From the NCBI RefSeq assembly GCF_000215955.2, contig NZ_AFNV02000014.1, positions 45,079-109,078 of the forward strand: a stretch of DNA of 64,000 bases. Reading direction: 5' to 3'. The translations under genes were made by a program, and so were the position numbers. Below, piece by piece: positions 19,054 to 28,291 of the stretch. This stretch comes from Salinisphaera shabanensis E1L3A (GTDB taxonomy: Bacteria; Pseudomonadota; Gammaproteobacteria; Nevskiales; Salinisphaeraceae). The first letter of the stretch is position 1, and each line of letters starts with the position of its first letter. Under the pieces are notes generated by a model. The model was not told the DNA's origin. It saw nothing but the letters and a program-made list of their open reading frames with translations, and ran no database searches.

Positions 19054-19635
19054 TCACCGTGCTAGCCGTGAAATGCCGCGCACGGCGTCTATAAGTTGAT
19101 CCGGCGTATTCTGCCGGTCGGGTGCAAAAAGTTTCAAAGCGGCCTGCGGCATTTCGGGCGCACTGGCCGTCTCCGGGCTCTGTACGATCGTCAACCCGCC
19201 GAGGCGATGAATGGCCCTGAGGCCAGCCGCGCCATCCCCATTGGCGCCGGATAGCAGCATACCCGCCAGGCGCCTTCGATAAGTATCGGCCATGGATTCG
19301 AAAAGTACATCGATACTGGGCCGTGCGTACTGGATACGTGGTCCGGCACAGAGCGCGAACGTCGCCGCGCGCTCGACGAGCAGGTGATAACCGCCGCCGG
19401 CCACATGCACCTGATTGGGCGCGACCGCGGCGCTTTCCTGCGCTTCGATGACGGGTAATGCTGAATGCCGCGATAGCACGGTACATAGCTCGCCGATTTC
19501 CCGACTGGCCGTATGCAGACATACGACCACCGCCAGCCGCGTGGGCGAAACCAACCCTTCGAGTATTCCGCAAAGCACTTCGAGGCTACCCGCGGAGCCA
19601 CCGATCGCCAGCGCAGCGTAGCCCGACTCGCTCAT
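19054..19635 (-). CDS. cheB: stand-alone CheB-type protein-glutamate methylesterase
   Basis: The 193 residues cover only the CheB catalytic domain, with no receiver domain. The Ser-His-Asp triad is recognisable: Ser14 in IGGSAGS, His41 in CLHT, Asp134 in SGANGDGA. In chemotaxis CheB removes methyl groups from receptors. Here no receptor, CheA or CheW gene is near, and control by phosphorylation in cis is missing. Its start overlaps the CheR stop by 4 bp (ATGA), so the two are translationally coupled. Confidence 0.9.
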   Translation of the reverse strand: MSESGYAALAIGGSAGSLEVLCGILEGLVSPTRLAVVVCLHTASREIGELCTVLSRHSALPVIEAQESAAVAPNQVHVAGGGYHLLVERAATFALCAGPRIQYARPSIDVLFESMADTYRRRLAGMLLSGANGDGAAGLRAIHRLGGLTIVQSPETASAPEMPQAALKLFAPDRQNTPDQLIDAVRGISRLAR

Positions 19636-20495
19636 ACGCCGTCACGTTTGAGCCGATAGATCCGATCCGTCGCGCTGACCAGTTCGAACCGATCCGCTAC
19701 CGGCGAGGTGGCGCTCAACGCTTCCTTGTTGCCAAGTACGAGAAAGCCCCCGCGCACCAGACTGTCCGCGAACAGTTCCAGTACGCGATCCTTGAGCGGT
19801 TGTGTGAAGTAAATGAGTACATTGCGGCACATGATTAGATGCGCTTCGGCAAACACGCCGTCGGTGACGAGATTGTGATGCGCGAACACCACCCGTTCGA
19901 GCAGCTCGCGCCGCATACGCATGAGTTCATAACGGGCGTGATAGTAGTCCGACAGCCGAGCCTGGCCGCCGGATTCCATATAGTTGCGGCGGTATTCCGG
20001 CAGATTCTGGCGGTTGAAAATGCCTTCGGCCGCACGCTCCAGGGCGTAATCGTTGAAGTCGGTCGCATAGATCTGCGAGCGCTGGGTCAGGCCCGCCTCA
20101 GCAAGCATGATTGCCAGCGAATACACCTCTTCCCCGTAGGCACAGCCGGCCAGCCAGATATTGATCCGTGGCCAGGAGGCCAGCATGGGCAACACTTCTT
20201 CGCGCAGCCGCAGAAAGACTTCCGGATCCCGAAACAGCGACGACACCGGAACCGAAAGGTGCGACACGATTTCGCGTACCAGCGCCGGTTCGTAGAGGGT
20301 GCTGGGGATCAGATCGCCCAGGCGTTCCACGCCGAACTTGCGGGTCAGCTCGAGCGCACGCCGCTTGAGCGACGCCCGCGAGTATTCAGAGAAGTCATAA
20401 CCATGGCGCAGCTTGAGCGCATGAATGAACACTTCGAGTGCAATATCGTCTGCTTCGAGCGCTGCTTCCGCGTCGGGATCCCTGGGTTTGATCAT
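19632..20495 (-). CDS. cheR: CheR-type protein-glutamate O-methyltransferase
   Basis: The 287-residue product has the helical CheR N-terminal domain (about 20-90; SRASLKRRALEL, RDPEVF) and the SAM-binding domain with AGCAYGEEVYSLA and the CheR signature MCRNVLIYF. CheR methylates glutamates in receptor coiled coils. No methyl-accepting receptor is encoded here, but the preceding kinase has a long Gln/Glu-rich coiled coil that could be the substrate (inference). It starts 3 bp after the kinase stop. Confidence 0.93.
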   Translation of the reverse strand: MIKPRDPDAEAALEADDIALEVFIHALKLRHGYDFSEYSRASLKRRALELTRKFGVERLGDLIPSTLYEPALVREIVSHLSVPVSSLFRDPEVFLRLREEVLPMLASWPRINIWLAGCAYGEEVYSLAIMLAEAGLTQRSQIYATDFNDYALERAAEGIFNRQNLPEYRRNYMESGGQARLSDYYHARYELMRMRRELLERVVFAHHNLVTDGVFAEAHLIMCRNVLIYFTQPLKDRVLELFADSLVRGGFLVLGNKEALSATSPVADRFELVSATDRIYRLKRDGV

Positions 20496-20498
20496 CGT

Positions 20499-23400
20499 TT
20501 AAAGCAACCGCGCCATGAGCTTGAGCAATGCCTGGATATCCAATGGCTTGGGCAGGTACTCGGTCGCGCCGGCCTCGATACATTTTTCGCGGTCGCCGGT
20601 CATGGCTTTGGCCGTCAAGGCAATGATGGGCAGCGTTTCGTATTCAGACTGCGCACGAATGCGCCGGATTGTTTCGTAGCCGTCCATACCAGGCATCATG
20701 ATATCCATGAGCACGATCGTGACCTGCGGATTCGCCGCAAGCTGGTCGAGCGCCTTGAACCCGTCGCTGGCCATGAGGACTTTCAAGCCCTTTTCGCGCA
20801 GTGCCCGCGAAAGCGCGAAGGTATTGCGCATGTCGTCGTCGACCAGTAGCGCGGTTTGTCCCGCAAGATTCGGCGCAACAACCATTCGTGCCGCGGTCTC
20901 GCTGTCGACGGCTTTGGCCGCTGCCGTGTCGCTACGCTCGCTTAGCTGATGAAAGAACAGGGACACTTCGTCGAGCAGGCGTTCCTGCGCACGTGAGCCT
21001 TTGATCACGATACTGTCGGTATGGGCCCGCAAGCGGCGTGTTTCCTCTTCGGAAAGCTCACGCGCCGAATAGACCACCACCGGAGGCGCGTCATCGCGCT
21101 CGGCGATTTGTTCGAGCAGGTCGAAGCCACTGATATCGGGCAGACTCAAATCCAGGACCACACAGTCGAAGCCCTCGGCGTCAAGGCGCTGAATTGCCTC
21201 GGCGCCGCTGACAACAGCCGTGATATCCACACTTTCCGTTTGCAGCAGGTGATTGATCGCCGTATGCGCGCCGCGGTCGTCATCCACCACGAGGACTCGG
21301 CGTGCCTGGCGTCCACTCAGTACTTCCGCCCGCGCGAATAGCGTTTCCAAATCCTCCTTGGATACCGGCTTACTCAGATAGCCGACAGCACCGGCCTGCT
21401 TTGAACGTCCGTTGTCGTCTGCTGCCGATACGATATGTACCGGTATATTTCGCGTACGCTCGTTGGCCTTAAGCCGATCGAGTACGGCCCAACCGTCCAT
21501 ACCCGGCAGGCCGAGATCGAGCACGATCGCATCGGGCAGCTGCTGGCGCACCATATCCAGGCCACGATCCCCGTTCGACGCGGTACTACAGTCGAAACCT
21601 CGCTCCTCCGCAGCCTTGGCCACGATACGGGCAAAGTCCATGTCATCGTCGATGATCAGCACATGCGCACGCCCGCTCGAGTCCTGGCGGTCAACCTCGG
21701 AGGGCCGCTGTGCGCGTAACGTCGATCCCTCGTCGATCCGGCGGGTCTGCGCCTTGTCGCTGACCGTTGGCGAGATCTCGATGTCGGTATCGAGTACGCG
21801 CCGCACATAAATGGAAAACCGGCTGCCCTCGCCCAGTTCGCTCTCCACACTGATTTCGCCGCCCAGCAGACGGGCTAGCTCACGCGAGATCGACAGACCG
21901 AGCCCAGTGCCGCCATAGGTACGGCTGGTGCCGGCATCCACCTGCTCGAACGCCTGGAAAATCTGCTCGAGCCGATTCTTGGGAATGCCAATCCCGTCGT
22001 CGATGATATGGATTGCCAGCGCTTCCTCGGCGACCAGGTCTTTCGTGCGAAATACGGTGTCCGCGGCCGGCGCCGCAATTTCCACGCGCACCGTGCCCTG
22101 CTCGGTAAACTTGATCGCATTGCTCACCAGGTTGCGAATGACCTGGTCGAGCTTGCCCGGGTCGGTGACCAGCGTGTCCGGCACGCCGACGCCCACATAC
22201 ACCTCGAATGCGATGCCCTTGCGCTGTGCCACATGTGCAAAGTCGCGTTCGATGCGACGCACAATACCGTCGACCGGCGTGCGCTCCGGCGTCACCACCA
22301 TTTTGCCCGCCTCGATCTTCGACAGGTCGAGGATATCGTTGATCAGGCTCAGCAGCCCCGTGCCGGATTCGTGGATAATGGCGGCAGCTTCCGACTCCTC
22401 CTCGTCGAGATGGCCCGAGGTGTTGTCCGCCAAGCTGCGCGAAAGAATAAGCAAGCTGTTGAGCGGCGTACGCAACTCGTGCGACATGTTCGCCAGAAAA
22501 TCCGACTTGTACTGGCTGGTCTGGGCCAGCGCCTCGGCGCGCCGCTTGGTCTCCGCATGCAGCCGTGCCAGTTCCTTCTGCTGCTTGCGCATCAACTCCT
22601 GGCGCTGACGGAGCTCTTCGTTGGTCGCCTGCAGCTCATCCGACTGCACTTTGAGCTCTTCCTCGGAAGCACGCAGCTCTTCGGACTGGGCATTGAGCTC
22701 TTCGCTCTGCATACGCAATTCGCTGTTCGCATTCTTGAGTTCTTCCTGACGATCACGCAGACGCTGCTCGGATTCCTTGAGCGCCTCGGTCTGCGCGCGG
22801 CTTTGTTCGAGAAGCTCCACTGCACGACGGGTGCGCGCCAACGACAGCAACCCGAGACCGACGCTGGGTAAGAGCGTATCCAGAAGCCCCTGCTGGGCCT
22901 CGGACGGCTCATGCAGCATGCCCAGTTCCAGCACGCCGAGAATACTGCCGGCGGCTTTCGCGGGCGCAATCATTAGCACCTTGGGCACCACCTCGCCCAA
23001 TCCCGATCGTACGGTCAGATAGTTCGCCGGCACATCGTTCATCACGATCTGCTTGCCGTTGGCGAGCACCTGCCCCACAAGGCCTTCGCCGACTTCGAAC
23101 GTCTGGGCGACATCGCGGCAATAGCCATAACTCGCAACCAACGCGAAAGTATCCTCGTTATCGGCACCGGCGACCGGGGTGAACAACGCCGCATACCCCA
23201 CGCCGAATAGCGGCGCGATTTCTTCGAGCAGCCGTTTGCCGACTTCCTGCTCGGTTTTGCATTTTTGCAGCGCAACGGTCAGCCGCGCTCGATGATCCCG
23301 AATCCACGCCTGACGATCCTGCTCGAGAATAATTTGCCGAAATTTCTCGAGCGCGTTGGCGACTTGCCCAATCTCGTCGTTACGCTCGCGAAAATACACG

Positions 23401-24137
23401 TGCAGGTCGCGTTCGCCTTGCGCCAGCCGTGTCGTCATTCTGGCCAACGCGCCCAGGGGCCGGGTAACACGCCGTACAACCGCACGGACGGTAAAAAGAC
23501 CGGTCAGCAGGCCGAATAACAGCACGCCAAGCAATACCCATCGAGCGCGATCCTGGCGGTAATTGATCAGCGCGACGCTGCGATCAAGTTCATTCTGTAC
23601 CTGAAAACGGAACTGATCCAGGGTCTTGCGCAAAGGGTCAGTCAAATTCGTACCCGCGCCTCCGGTGAGGTCGCCTCGCGCCTGCTGAAGATTGCCCTCT
23701 TTGACTTCCTCTATGACCGGCAATATTACGCTCGATTGCCATTCGCGCTGAAGCCGCTTTATCTCGTCTAGTCGATGACGTTGCTTAGCCGATTGCGCAC
23801 TGTACTCATAGAGGGCCTCGAGCGCCGTCTGATACTGGCCCGTCATGCGATCGATCGTATCCACGAAGCGCGCATCGCCAGACAGTGCATAAGCACGAAG
23901 CGCACTCTGACTACGCGTAACCGCCTCCTCGAGTTCGGCGGTACGCATCAATGCGGAAGTGACATCGCCTGAGAGCACGCGGGCAGAACGCACATTCTCG
24001 AAGGCGATAAAGCTCACCGCGCAGGCCGTACCAAACAGTAGAAGAATGAATACGACCGATCCGACCAAGCCTTGCCGGATCGACAAGCGACGCCAGAACT
24101 CTGTCGATTCTTCGACCCATTTTTTGGTGTCAGGCAT
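20499..24137 (-). CDS. hybrid histidine kinase: CHASE3-like sensor, HAMP, GAF, coiled coil, kinase core, three receivers
   Basis: The 1212-residue product runs: membrane segment (23-45), helical CHASE3-like periplasmic domain (46-195), second membrane segment (198-218), HAMP (220-272), GAF (285-435), heptad coiled coil (440-540), HisKA with His553 (NMSHELRTPLN), HATPase (655-780; GTGLGLSIS), then three receiver domains with phosphoacceptors Asp873, Asp995 and Asp1144. The coiled coil repeats Q-S-E-E-L-type heptads. First gene of an operon with CheR, CheB and a diguanylate cyclase, so it probably feeds phosphate to the cyclase and may itself be tuned by methylation (inference). Confidence 0.93.
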   Translation of the reverse strand: MPDTKKWVEESTEFWRRLSIRQGLVGSVVFILLLFGTACAVSFIAFENVRSARVLSGDVTSALMRTAELEEAVTRSQSALRAYALSGDARFVDTIDRMTGQYQTALEALYEYSAQSAKQRHRLDEIKRLQREWQSSVILPVIEEVKEGNLQQARGDLTGGAGTNLTDPLRKTLDQFRFQVQNELDRSVALINYRQDRARWVLLGVLLFGLLTGLFTVRAVVRRVTRPLGALARMTTRLAQGERDLHVYFRERNDEIGQVANALEKFRQIILEQDRQAWIRDHRARLTVALQKCKTEQEVGKRLLEEIAPLFGVGYAALFTPVAGADNEDTFALVASYGYCRDVAQTFEVGEGLVGQVLANGKQIVMNDVPANYLTVRSGLGEVVPKVLMIAPAKAAGSILGVLELGMLHEPSEAQQGLLDTLLPSVGLGLLSLARTRRAVELLEQSRAQTEALKESEQRLRDRQEELKNANSELRMQSEELNAQSEELRASEEELKVQSDELQATNEELRQRQELMRKQQKELARLHAETKRRAEALAQTSQYKSDFLANMSHELRTPLNSLLILSRSLADNTSGHLDEEESEAAAIIHESGTGLLSLINDILDLSKIEAGKMVVTPERTPVDGIVRRIERDFAHVAQRKGIAFEVYVGVGVPDTLVTDPGKLDQVIRNLVSNAIKFTEQGTVRVEIAAPAADTVFRTKDLVAEEALAIHIIDDGIGIPKNRLEQIFQAFEQVDAGTSRTYGGTGLGLSISRELARLLGGEISVESELGEGSRFSIYVRRVLDTDIEISPTVSDKAQTRRIDEGSTLRAQRPSEVDRQDSSGRAHVLIIDDDMDFARIVAKAAEERGFDCSTASNGDRGLDMVRQQLPDAIVLDLGLPGMDGWAVLDRLKANERTRNIPVHIVSAADDNGRSKQAGAVGYLSKPVSKEDLETLFARAEVLSGRQARRVLVVDDDRGAHTAINHLLQTESVDITAVVSGAEAIQRLDAEGFDCVVLDLSLPDISGFDLLEQIAERDDAPPVVVYSARELSEEETRRLRAHTDSIVIKGSRAQERLLDEVSLFFHQLSERSDTAAAKAVDSETAARMVVAPNLAGQTALLVDDDMRNTFALSRALREKGLKVLMASDGFKALDQLAANPQVTIVLMDIMMPGMDGYETIRRIRAQSEYETLPIIALTAKAMTGDREKCIEAGATEYLPKPLDIQALLKLMARLL

Positions 24138-24189
24138 CGATTGCTTTACTCATATACGTCACGCCTCGGCGCGCCCCAAAATCCCGAAT

Positions 24190-25095
24190 TCAACGCGTGG
24201 CGCATCGATCGAAATCGAGCCGAGCGCCGTCGCGGCCCTGCCAGCGTGCCGCATACCTTGCCGGGCTGCACGCGAGTTTTGCCAGACCGAACCGACGCCT
24301 GGGCGCTACACCCTGTTCTAGCCGCGCCTGGCGCGATTGCGCTAACGCTGGAAGAAAATCCAGTCCGGTCATGGCCTCGATCCGGTCAATCGATACGAGA
24401 AAACGGCTCAACGCTTCATCGCCACGTACTGACTGCGGCACGATAAATGCCATCGCCTGCCAATCCCCGGCCTCGGAACGCGCCAGCCAGATCCGAAAAA
24501 ACGCGGCCGGCTTATCGGTAGTATCGGCAGCAATCGGGCCCAGCATTACCCAAAGCGGCGAATTGTGCGTGGCCACGTCGTCTATCTCTATTTCTTCCAA
24601 CCGTTGCCAGACAAGCTGATTCAGACGCGGGCGTTGCGGCACGATATTGGTGTAGTAAAAGCTTTGCCGCTGCGCGTGTTCACCATACAGCTGACTCATG
24701 GCGTAGTTGGGCGCAAGATGGCCCCGATCGTAGCGGGGCCCGGCATAAATGCCGGTATCGGGTTCTTCGCCCAGCCGTGGATCGGCAACGAACGGCGGAC
24801 GCCGATGTTCGACATAGTCGGCAACCGGTACGACACGATAAGCCACCCAGGCCGCTTGCGCGCGCGCCATGTCGTAGCCGATCACGAATCCGTCGTTGTC
24901 GATAAGACGTATATCTCGACTGGCGGTAAACGGCAAACCCAACTCTTCAGGCCATGCTGAAGGCGACGCCGGCGCGGCACTGGCAAATACCCAGCCCGCC
25001 AGCAGGCACAGCCTTACAAGCGCGGGAACGTTTACACGCTGAAACGGTCTATGTATCAGTAGTAACGCACGCTTTGGAAAACGGTTTATATGCAT
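24190..25095 (-). CDS. secreted DNA/RNA non-specific endonuclease (NUC family)
   Basis: The 301-residue product has an N-terminal hydrophobic export segment (about 24-45) and the betabetaalpha-metal nuclease core. The DRGH motif lies at 123-126 with the catalytic His126, followed by the metal-binding asparagine in YYTNIVPQ (about residue 150) and the LNQLVWQRLE helix. Family members such as Serratia nuclease degrade DNA and RNA in the periplasm or outside the cell. The start is the only ATG in the frame, and the first 20 residues are unusually basic for a signal peptide. It is divergent from the Bax-inhibitor gene. Confidence 0.87.
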   Translation of the reverse strand: MHINRFPKRALLLIHRPFQRVNVPALVRLCLLAGWVFASAAPASPSAWPEELGLPFTASRDIRLIDNDGFVIGYDMARAQAAWVAYRVVPVADYVEHRRPPFVADPRLGEEPDTGIYAGPRYDRGHLAPNYAMSQLYGEHAQRQSFYYTNIVPQRPRLNQLVWQRLEEIEIDDVATHNSPLWVMLGPIAADTTDKPAAFFRIWLARSEAGDWQAMAFIVPQSVRGDEALSRFLVSIDRIEAMTGLDFLPALAQSRQARLEQGVAPRRRFGLAKLACSPARYAARWQGRDGARLDFDRCATR

Positions 25096-25166
25096 TGTTC
25101 AGGCAAAGATTTCTTTGCGAATAAAGCGTGATAGTCTTTCAATCATCTTCAATCCGAGATCGATAA

Positions 25167-25838
25167 ATGAACGCGGAACGCACTCTTCGAACTTCGCGCG
25201 CGCAGACTGCGCTAGCCACCAATAGCGTACTGCGCAATACCTACATGTTGTTGTCGCTGACGCTGCTGTTTTCTGCAGTCGTTGCCGGCACGGCCATGGC
25301 GCTCAACGCCCCGCACCCGGGCATCATCATCACCCTGGTCGGCTATTTCGGTCTGCTGTTCGCAGTCGAAAAAACCAAGAACAGCGGCATGGGGCTGGTC
25401 AGCGTCTTCGCCCTGACCGGGTTTATGGGTTACACCATCGGCCCGATTCTCAATCTCTATATCAACAATTTCTCGAACGGTACCGAGATTGTCATGCTGG
25501 CGCTGGGCGGCACGGGCACGATCTTTCTCGGTATGTCGGCCTATGCGCTGGCATCGGGCAAGCGCTTCAATCAGTGGGCCGGCATGCTGTTCATGGGCAT
25601 TCTCGTTGCCTTCGTGATGAGCATCATCGCCGTGGTGTTCTCGATCCCGGCGTTGTCCATGGCGGTTTCTGCGCTGTTCGTACTATTGATGTCGGGCCTG
25701 ATCGTCTACCAGACCGGCGAAATCGTGCACGGCGGCGAAACGAACTACATCACCGCGACCGTGACGTTGTTCGTGACCATCTACAACCTGTTCCTGAGCC
25801 TGCTTCAGCTGCTCGGTGTATTCATGGGTGAAGAATAA
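25167..25838 (+). CDS. Bax inhibitor-1/YccA family membrane protein
   Basis: The 223-residue product has seven predicted membrane segments and the family pattern of a short charged N-terminus followed by tightly packed helices, ending in a charged MGEE tail. Homologues such as YccA bind and modulate the FtsH protease. The residues FALTGFMGYTIGPILN are characteristic of this family. It has its own divergent promoter region and a strong terminator 41 bp after the stop. Confidence 0.93.
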   Translation: MNAERTLRTSRAQTALATNSVLRNTYMLLSLTLLFSAVVAGTAMALNAPHPGIIITLVGYFGLLFAVEKTKNSGMGLVSVFALTGFMGYTIGPILNLYINNFSNGTEIVMLALGGTGTIFLGMSAYALASGKRFNQWAGMLFMGILVAFVMSIIAVVFSIPALSMAVSALFVLLMSGLIVYQTGEIVHGGETNYITATVTLFVTIYNLFLSLLQLLGVFMGEE

Positions 25839-25879
25839 CGCATAAGCGATTGAATCGCGGGGCTTAAAGCCGCCCCAAG

Positions 25880-25913
25880 AACCCGAAGCGAAGTTTTCGC
25901 TTCGGGTTTTTTT
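25880..25913 (+). terminator. rho-independent terminator after the Bax-inhibitor gene
   Basis: Perfect 13-bp arms AACCCGAAGCGAA (25880-25892) and TTCGCTTCGGGTT (25896-25908) enclose a 3-base loop and run into a T-tract. The T-tract overlaps the stop codon of the convergent cysG, whose transcript can fold the same stem but lacks a good U-run. Confidence 0.93.
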
Positions 25914-27330
25914 ATACTGAGTCACTGGTGTCTGGGTTCGGACGAAACCACCCCAACGTTTCGTTAAGCCGTACCACTTCGCCGACAATAAGAAGCGCAG
26001 GCCCTTCAATTGTCTCGCGGGCAACGCGCGCCGGCAAATCAGCGAGTGTGCCGACCAGTAACTGCTGGCGTATGGTCGTACCTTCTATAACCAGCGCCGC
26101 CGGCCAATTTTCTGCCAGCCCATGTTCGCGCAGCGCTTCACAAATACCCGATAAGCTCTTGACGGCCATGAAAAATACGACCGTCTGACCGGTGCGCGCT
26201 AACTGGGGCCAAGGCAATTCCAGTTCGCCTTGCTTGAGATGGCCGGTGACAAACGTGACCGACTGCGCGTAGTCACGATGTGTCAGCGGAATACCCGCAT
26301 AAGCGGCACAACCGCTGGCCGCGGTGATACCCGGCACCACCTGAAAAGCCACTCCGGCCTCGGCAAGCTGGGCGATTTCCTCGCCACCGCGGCCGAATAC
26401 GAAAGGGTCCCCGCCTTTGAGACGCAGTACCCGTTTGCCCTCACCCGCAAGCCGCACCATCAATGCGTTGATGTCGTCCTGCGGCAAGGTATGGCGCGAT
26501 GCACGCTTGCCCACGTGAATACGTTCGGCCTGTGGATTGGAAAGATCTACGATCGCACGCGGAATGAGGCTGTCGTAGAGCACGACATCAGCACGCTGCA
26601 TGAGCCGTAACGCGCGCGACGTCAGCAGATCCGGATCGCCGGGGCCTGCCCCGACCAGATAGACCTCTCCACGAACCGGCACATCGGGCCGGTCATCCGC
26701 CAAGGCCCGCTTCATGTCCCGCCGCGCTTCGGCAAGCCGGCCGGTAAAGACTTTCTCGGCGATCGGCCCATCGAGAACACGCAGCCAGAAACGGGCCCGA
26801 TGCTGACGCGGCAGCGTCTCCTTGACCTGATCGCGAAAATCGCCCGCCAGACGCGCCAGGTCGCCGTAGGCACGCGGTAACCAGGCATCGAGTCGACTAC
26901 GCAGGATACGGGCAAGCGTCGGCGCCTGGCCATCGCTGGAAATCGCGATCTGGAGTGCGTCGCGGCGCACGACGGCCGGCACGAGGAAATCAGATGCGCC
27001 GGCATCATCGGCGCGCTGGACAAGCACACCCTTGCTGCGGCCAAGCTCGGCCACCATGGCGTTGACCTGAGCGTCGCCAGTGCACGCGAAAGCGAGCACC
27101 GGCCCGTTCAGATCCGTATCCTCGAACGCGCGCTGGCTCAGCCGTAGTCGCCCGGCTTCGGCCCATTCATGTACGGAATCTGTCGCGTCAGGCGCGACCA
27201 CCGATACATCGGCATCAACGTCCAGCAGACTCGCGATACGCCGAGTCGCCACATCCCCTGCGCCCACCACCAGTACAGGGCGTGACGCAAGGCGTACAAA
27301 AATCGGTAGAGTGGAAACGCTTTTCGACAA
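25912..27330 (-). CDS. cysG: siroheme synthase (precorrin-2 dehydrogenase/ferrochelatase and uroporphyrinogen-III methyltransferase)
   Basis: The 472-residue product is the fused enzyme. The N-terminal half (1-210) has the NAD-binding motif VLVVGAGDVATRR for precorrin-2 oxidation and iron insertion; the C-terminal half (about 220-465) has the SUMT signatures VGAGPGDPDLLT and LRLKGGDPFVFGRGGEE. Siroheme serves sulfite and nitrite reductases, which fits the neighbouring permease and CysB. No ATG is available; TTG at 27330 gives the best N-terminus, but it has no clear ribosome binding site, so the exact start is uncertain. It follows the permease stop by 22 bp. Confidence 0.95.
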   Translation of the reverse strand: MSKSVSTLPIFVRLASRPVLVVGAGDVATRRIASLLDVDADVSVVAPDATDSVHEWAEAGRLRLSQRAFEDTDLNGPVLAFACTGDAQVNAMVAELGRSKGVLVQRADDAGASDFLVPAVVRRDALQIAISSDGQAPTLARILRSRLDAWLPRAYGDLARLAGDFRDQVKETLPRQHRARFWLRVLDGPIAEKVFTGRLAEARRDMKRALADDRPDVPVRGEVYLVGAGPGDPDLLTSRALRLMQRADVVLYDSLIPRAIVDLSNPQAERIHVGKRASRHTLPQDDINALMVRLAGEGKRVLRLKGGDPFVFGRGGEEIAQLAEAGVAFQVVPGITAASGCAAYAGIPLTHRDYAQSVTFVTGHLKQGELELPWPQLARTGQTVVFFMAVKSLSGICEALREHGLAENWPAALVIEGTTIRQQLLVGTLADLPARVARETIEGPALLIVGEVVRLNETLGWFRPNPDTSDSV

Positions 27331-27352
27331 GGCAGAAGTTCTGGGCAGGCCC

Positions 27353-28165
27353 TCAACCGGGCGGGATCAGCGACATTACGCTATCAAAGAGCATGCTTGC
27401 GCCGATTACCAATAACAGAACGGATATGATCGGTCGCAACAGTCCATCCGGCAACCGTGACCCCAGGCGCGTGCCCAGATAAATACCGGGAAGCGAGCCC
27501 AGCAACAGGAAACCGAGCACCGGCAGATCGGTCGTGCCCAGACTCAAATGACCGACCCCTGCTACCAGGGTCAGGGGCACGGCATGAGCGATGTCCGTAC
27601 CCACAATCCGGATTGCTGCGCGGCGCGGATACAGCAACAACAACAGCGTCGTACCCAGTACGCCCGCACCGACCGACGACAGCGTGACCAGCACACCCAG
27701 CACGACGCCACCGATCACGGTGATTGGTGAGCGCACCGCCAACAGACGCGGCGGCAGGCCCGATTCACCCATATTCTCCTCACCGAGGCGCGCCATGATG
27801 CGTTTACGCACAAGGGTGAGTACGGCAGTCGCGATGATTGCCACGCATAGCGTAATGGTCATCAGGTGCTCGACCCACGGATCGAGTCCGACGTAGTGCA
27901 GCCAGAATATGGTGAGCACCGCAGCAGGCAGACTACCGCTGGCCATCAAACCCACGACCGACCAATCGACAGTCTGCTGACGACCGTGGAGCCAAGTGCC
28001 GAAACCTTTGGTACCGGCGGCATACAAAAGATCGGTGCCCACCGCCGCGGATGGGGCAAAACCGAACAAGAGAATCAATAGCGGCGTCATCAACGACCCG
28101 CCGCCGACACCGGTCACGCCGACGGCAACGCCGACCAATAACCCGGCTAAGCTGAACGCAATCAT
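27353..28165 (-). CDS. TauE/SafE-family (TSUP) anion permease
   Basis: The 270-residue product has about eight membrane segments in two repeated halves. Each half carries the glycine-rich motif of the family: GVTGVGGGSLMTPLLI near residue 17, and a weaker VTLSSVGAGVLGTTLLL near 162. TSUP proteins move sulfite, sulfoacetate, thiosulfate or other organosulfur anions. It is followed by cysG and divergent from cysB, so a role in sulfur-anion traffic is likely. Confidence 0.9.
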   Translation of the reverse strand: MIAFSLAGLLVGVAVGVTGVGGGSLMTPLLILLFGFAPSAAVGTDLLYAAGTKGFGTWLHGRQQTVDWSVVGLMASGSLPAAVLTIFWLHYVGLDPWVEHLMTITLCVAIIATAVLTLVRKRIMARLGEENMGESGLPPRLLAVRSPITVIGGVVLGVLVTLSSVGAGVLGTTLLLLLYPRRAAIRIVGTDIAHAVPLTLVAGVGHLSLGTTDLPVLGFLLLGSLPGIYLGTRLGSRLPDGLLRPIISVLLLVIGASMLFDSVMSLIPPG

Positions 28166-28214
28166 CGCCTGCGCTACTCTCGGACCAAAGCAAGAAAGCG
28201 CGCAGGCTAGCAGG

Positions 28215-28244
28215 TGGCCGTCAAATCCGATAGAACTATATAAT
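28215..28244 (+). promoter_or_regulatory. candidate cysB promoter
   Basis: A perfect TATAAT box lies at 28239-28244, 48 bp before the ATG. The best -35 box (TGGCCG, 28215-28220) is poor, so an activator may be needed or the gene may be weakly expressed. Confidence 0.5.
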
Positions 28245-28291
28245 CATGGTTTAATAAGAATTCGGCATAACGTTAGCGGTCATCTCTTGCC

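Noticed and set aside
19054..20495. Part of a complete chemotaxis operon
   Set aside because: No cheA, cheW, cheY or receptor gene is present; the partner is a hybrid kinase.
25880..25913. Bidirectional terminator for cysG as well
   Set aside because: The stem also forms on the other strand but lacks a U-run there, so only the plus-strand function is claimed.
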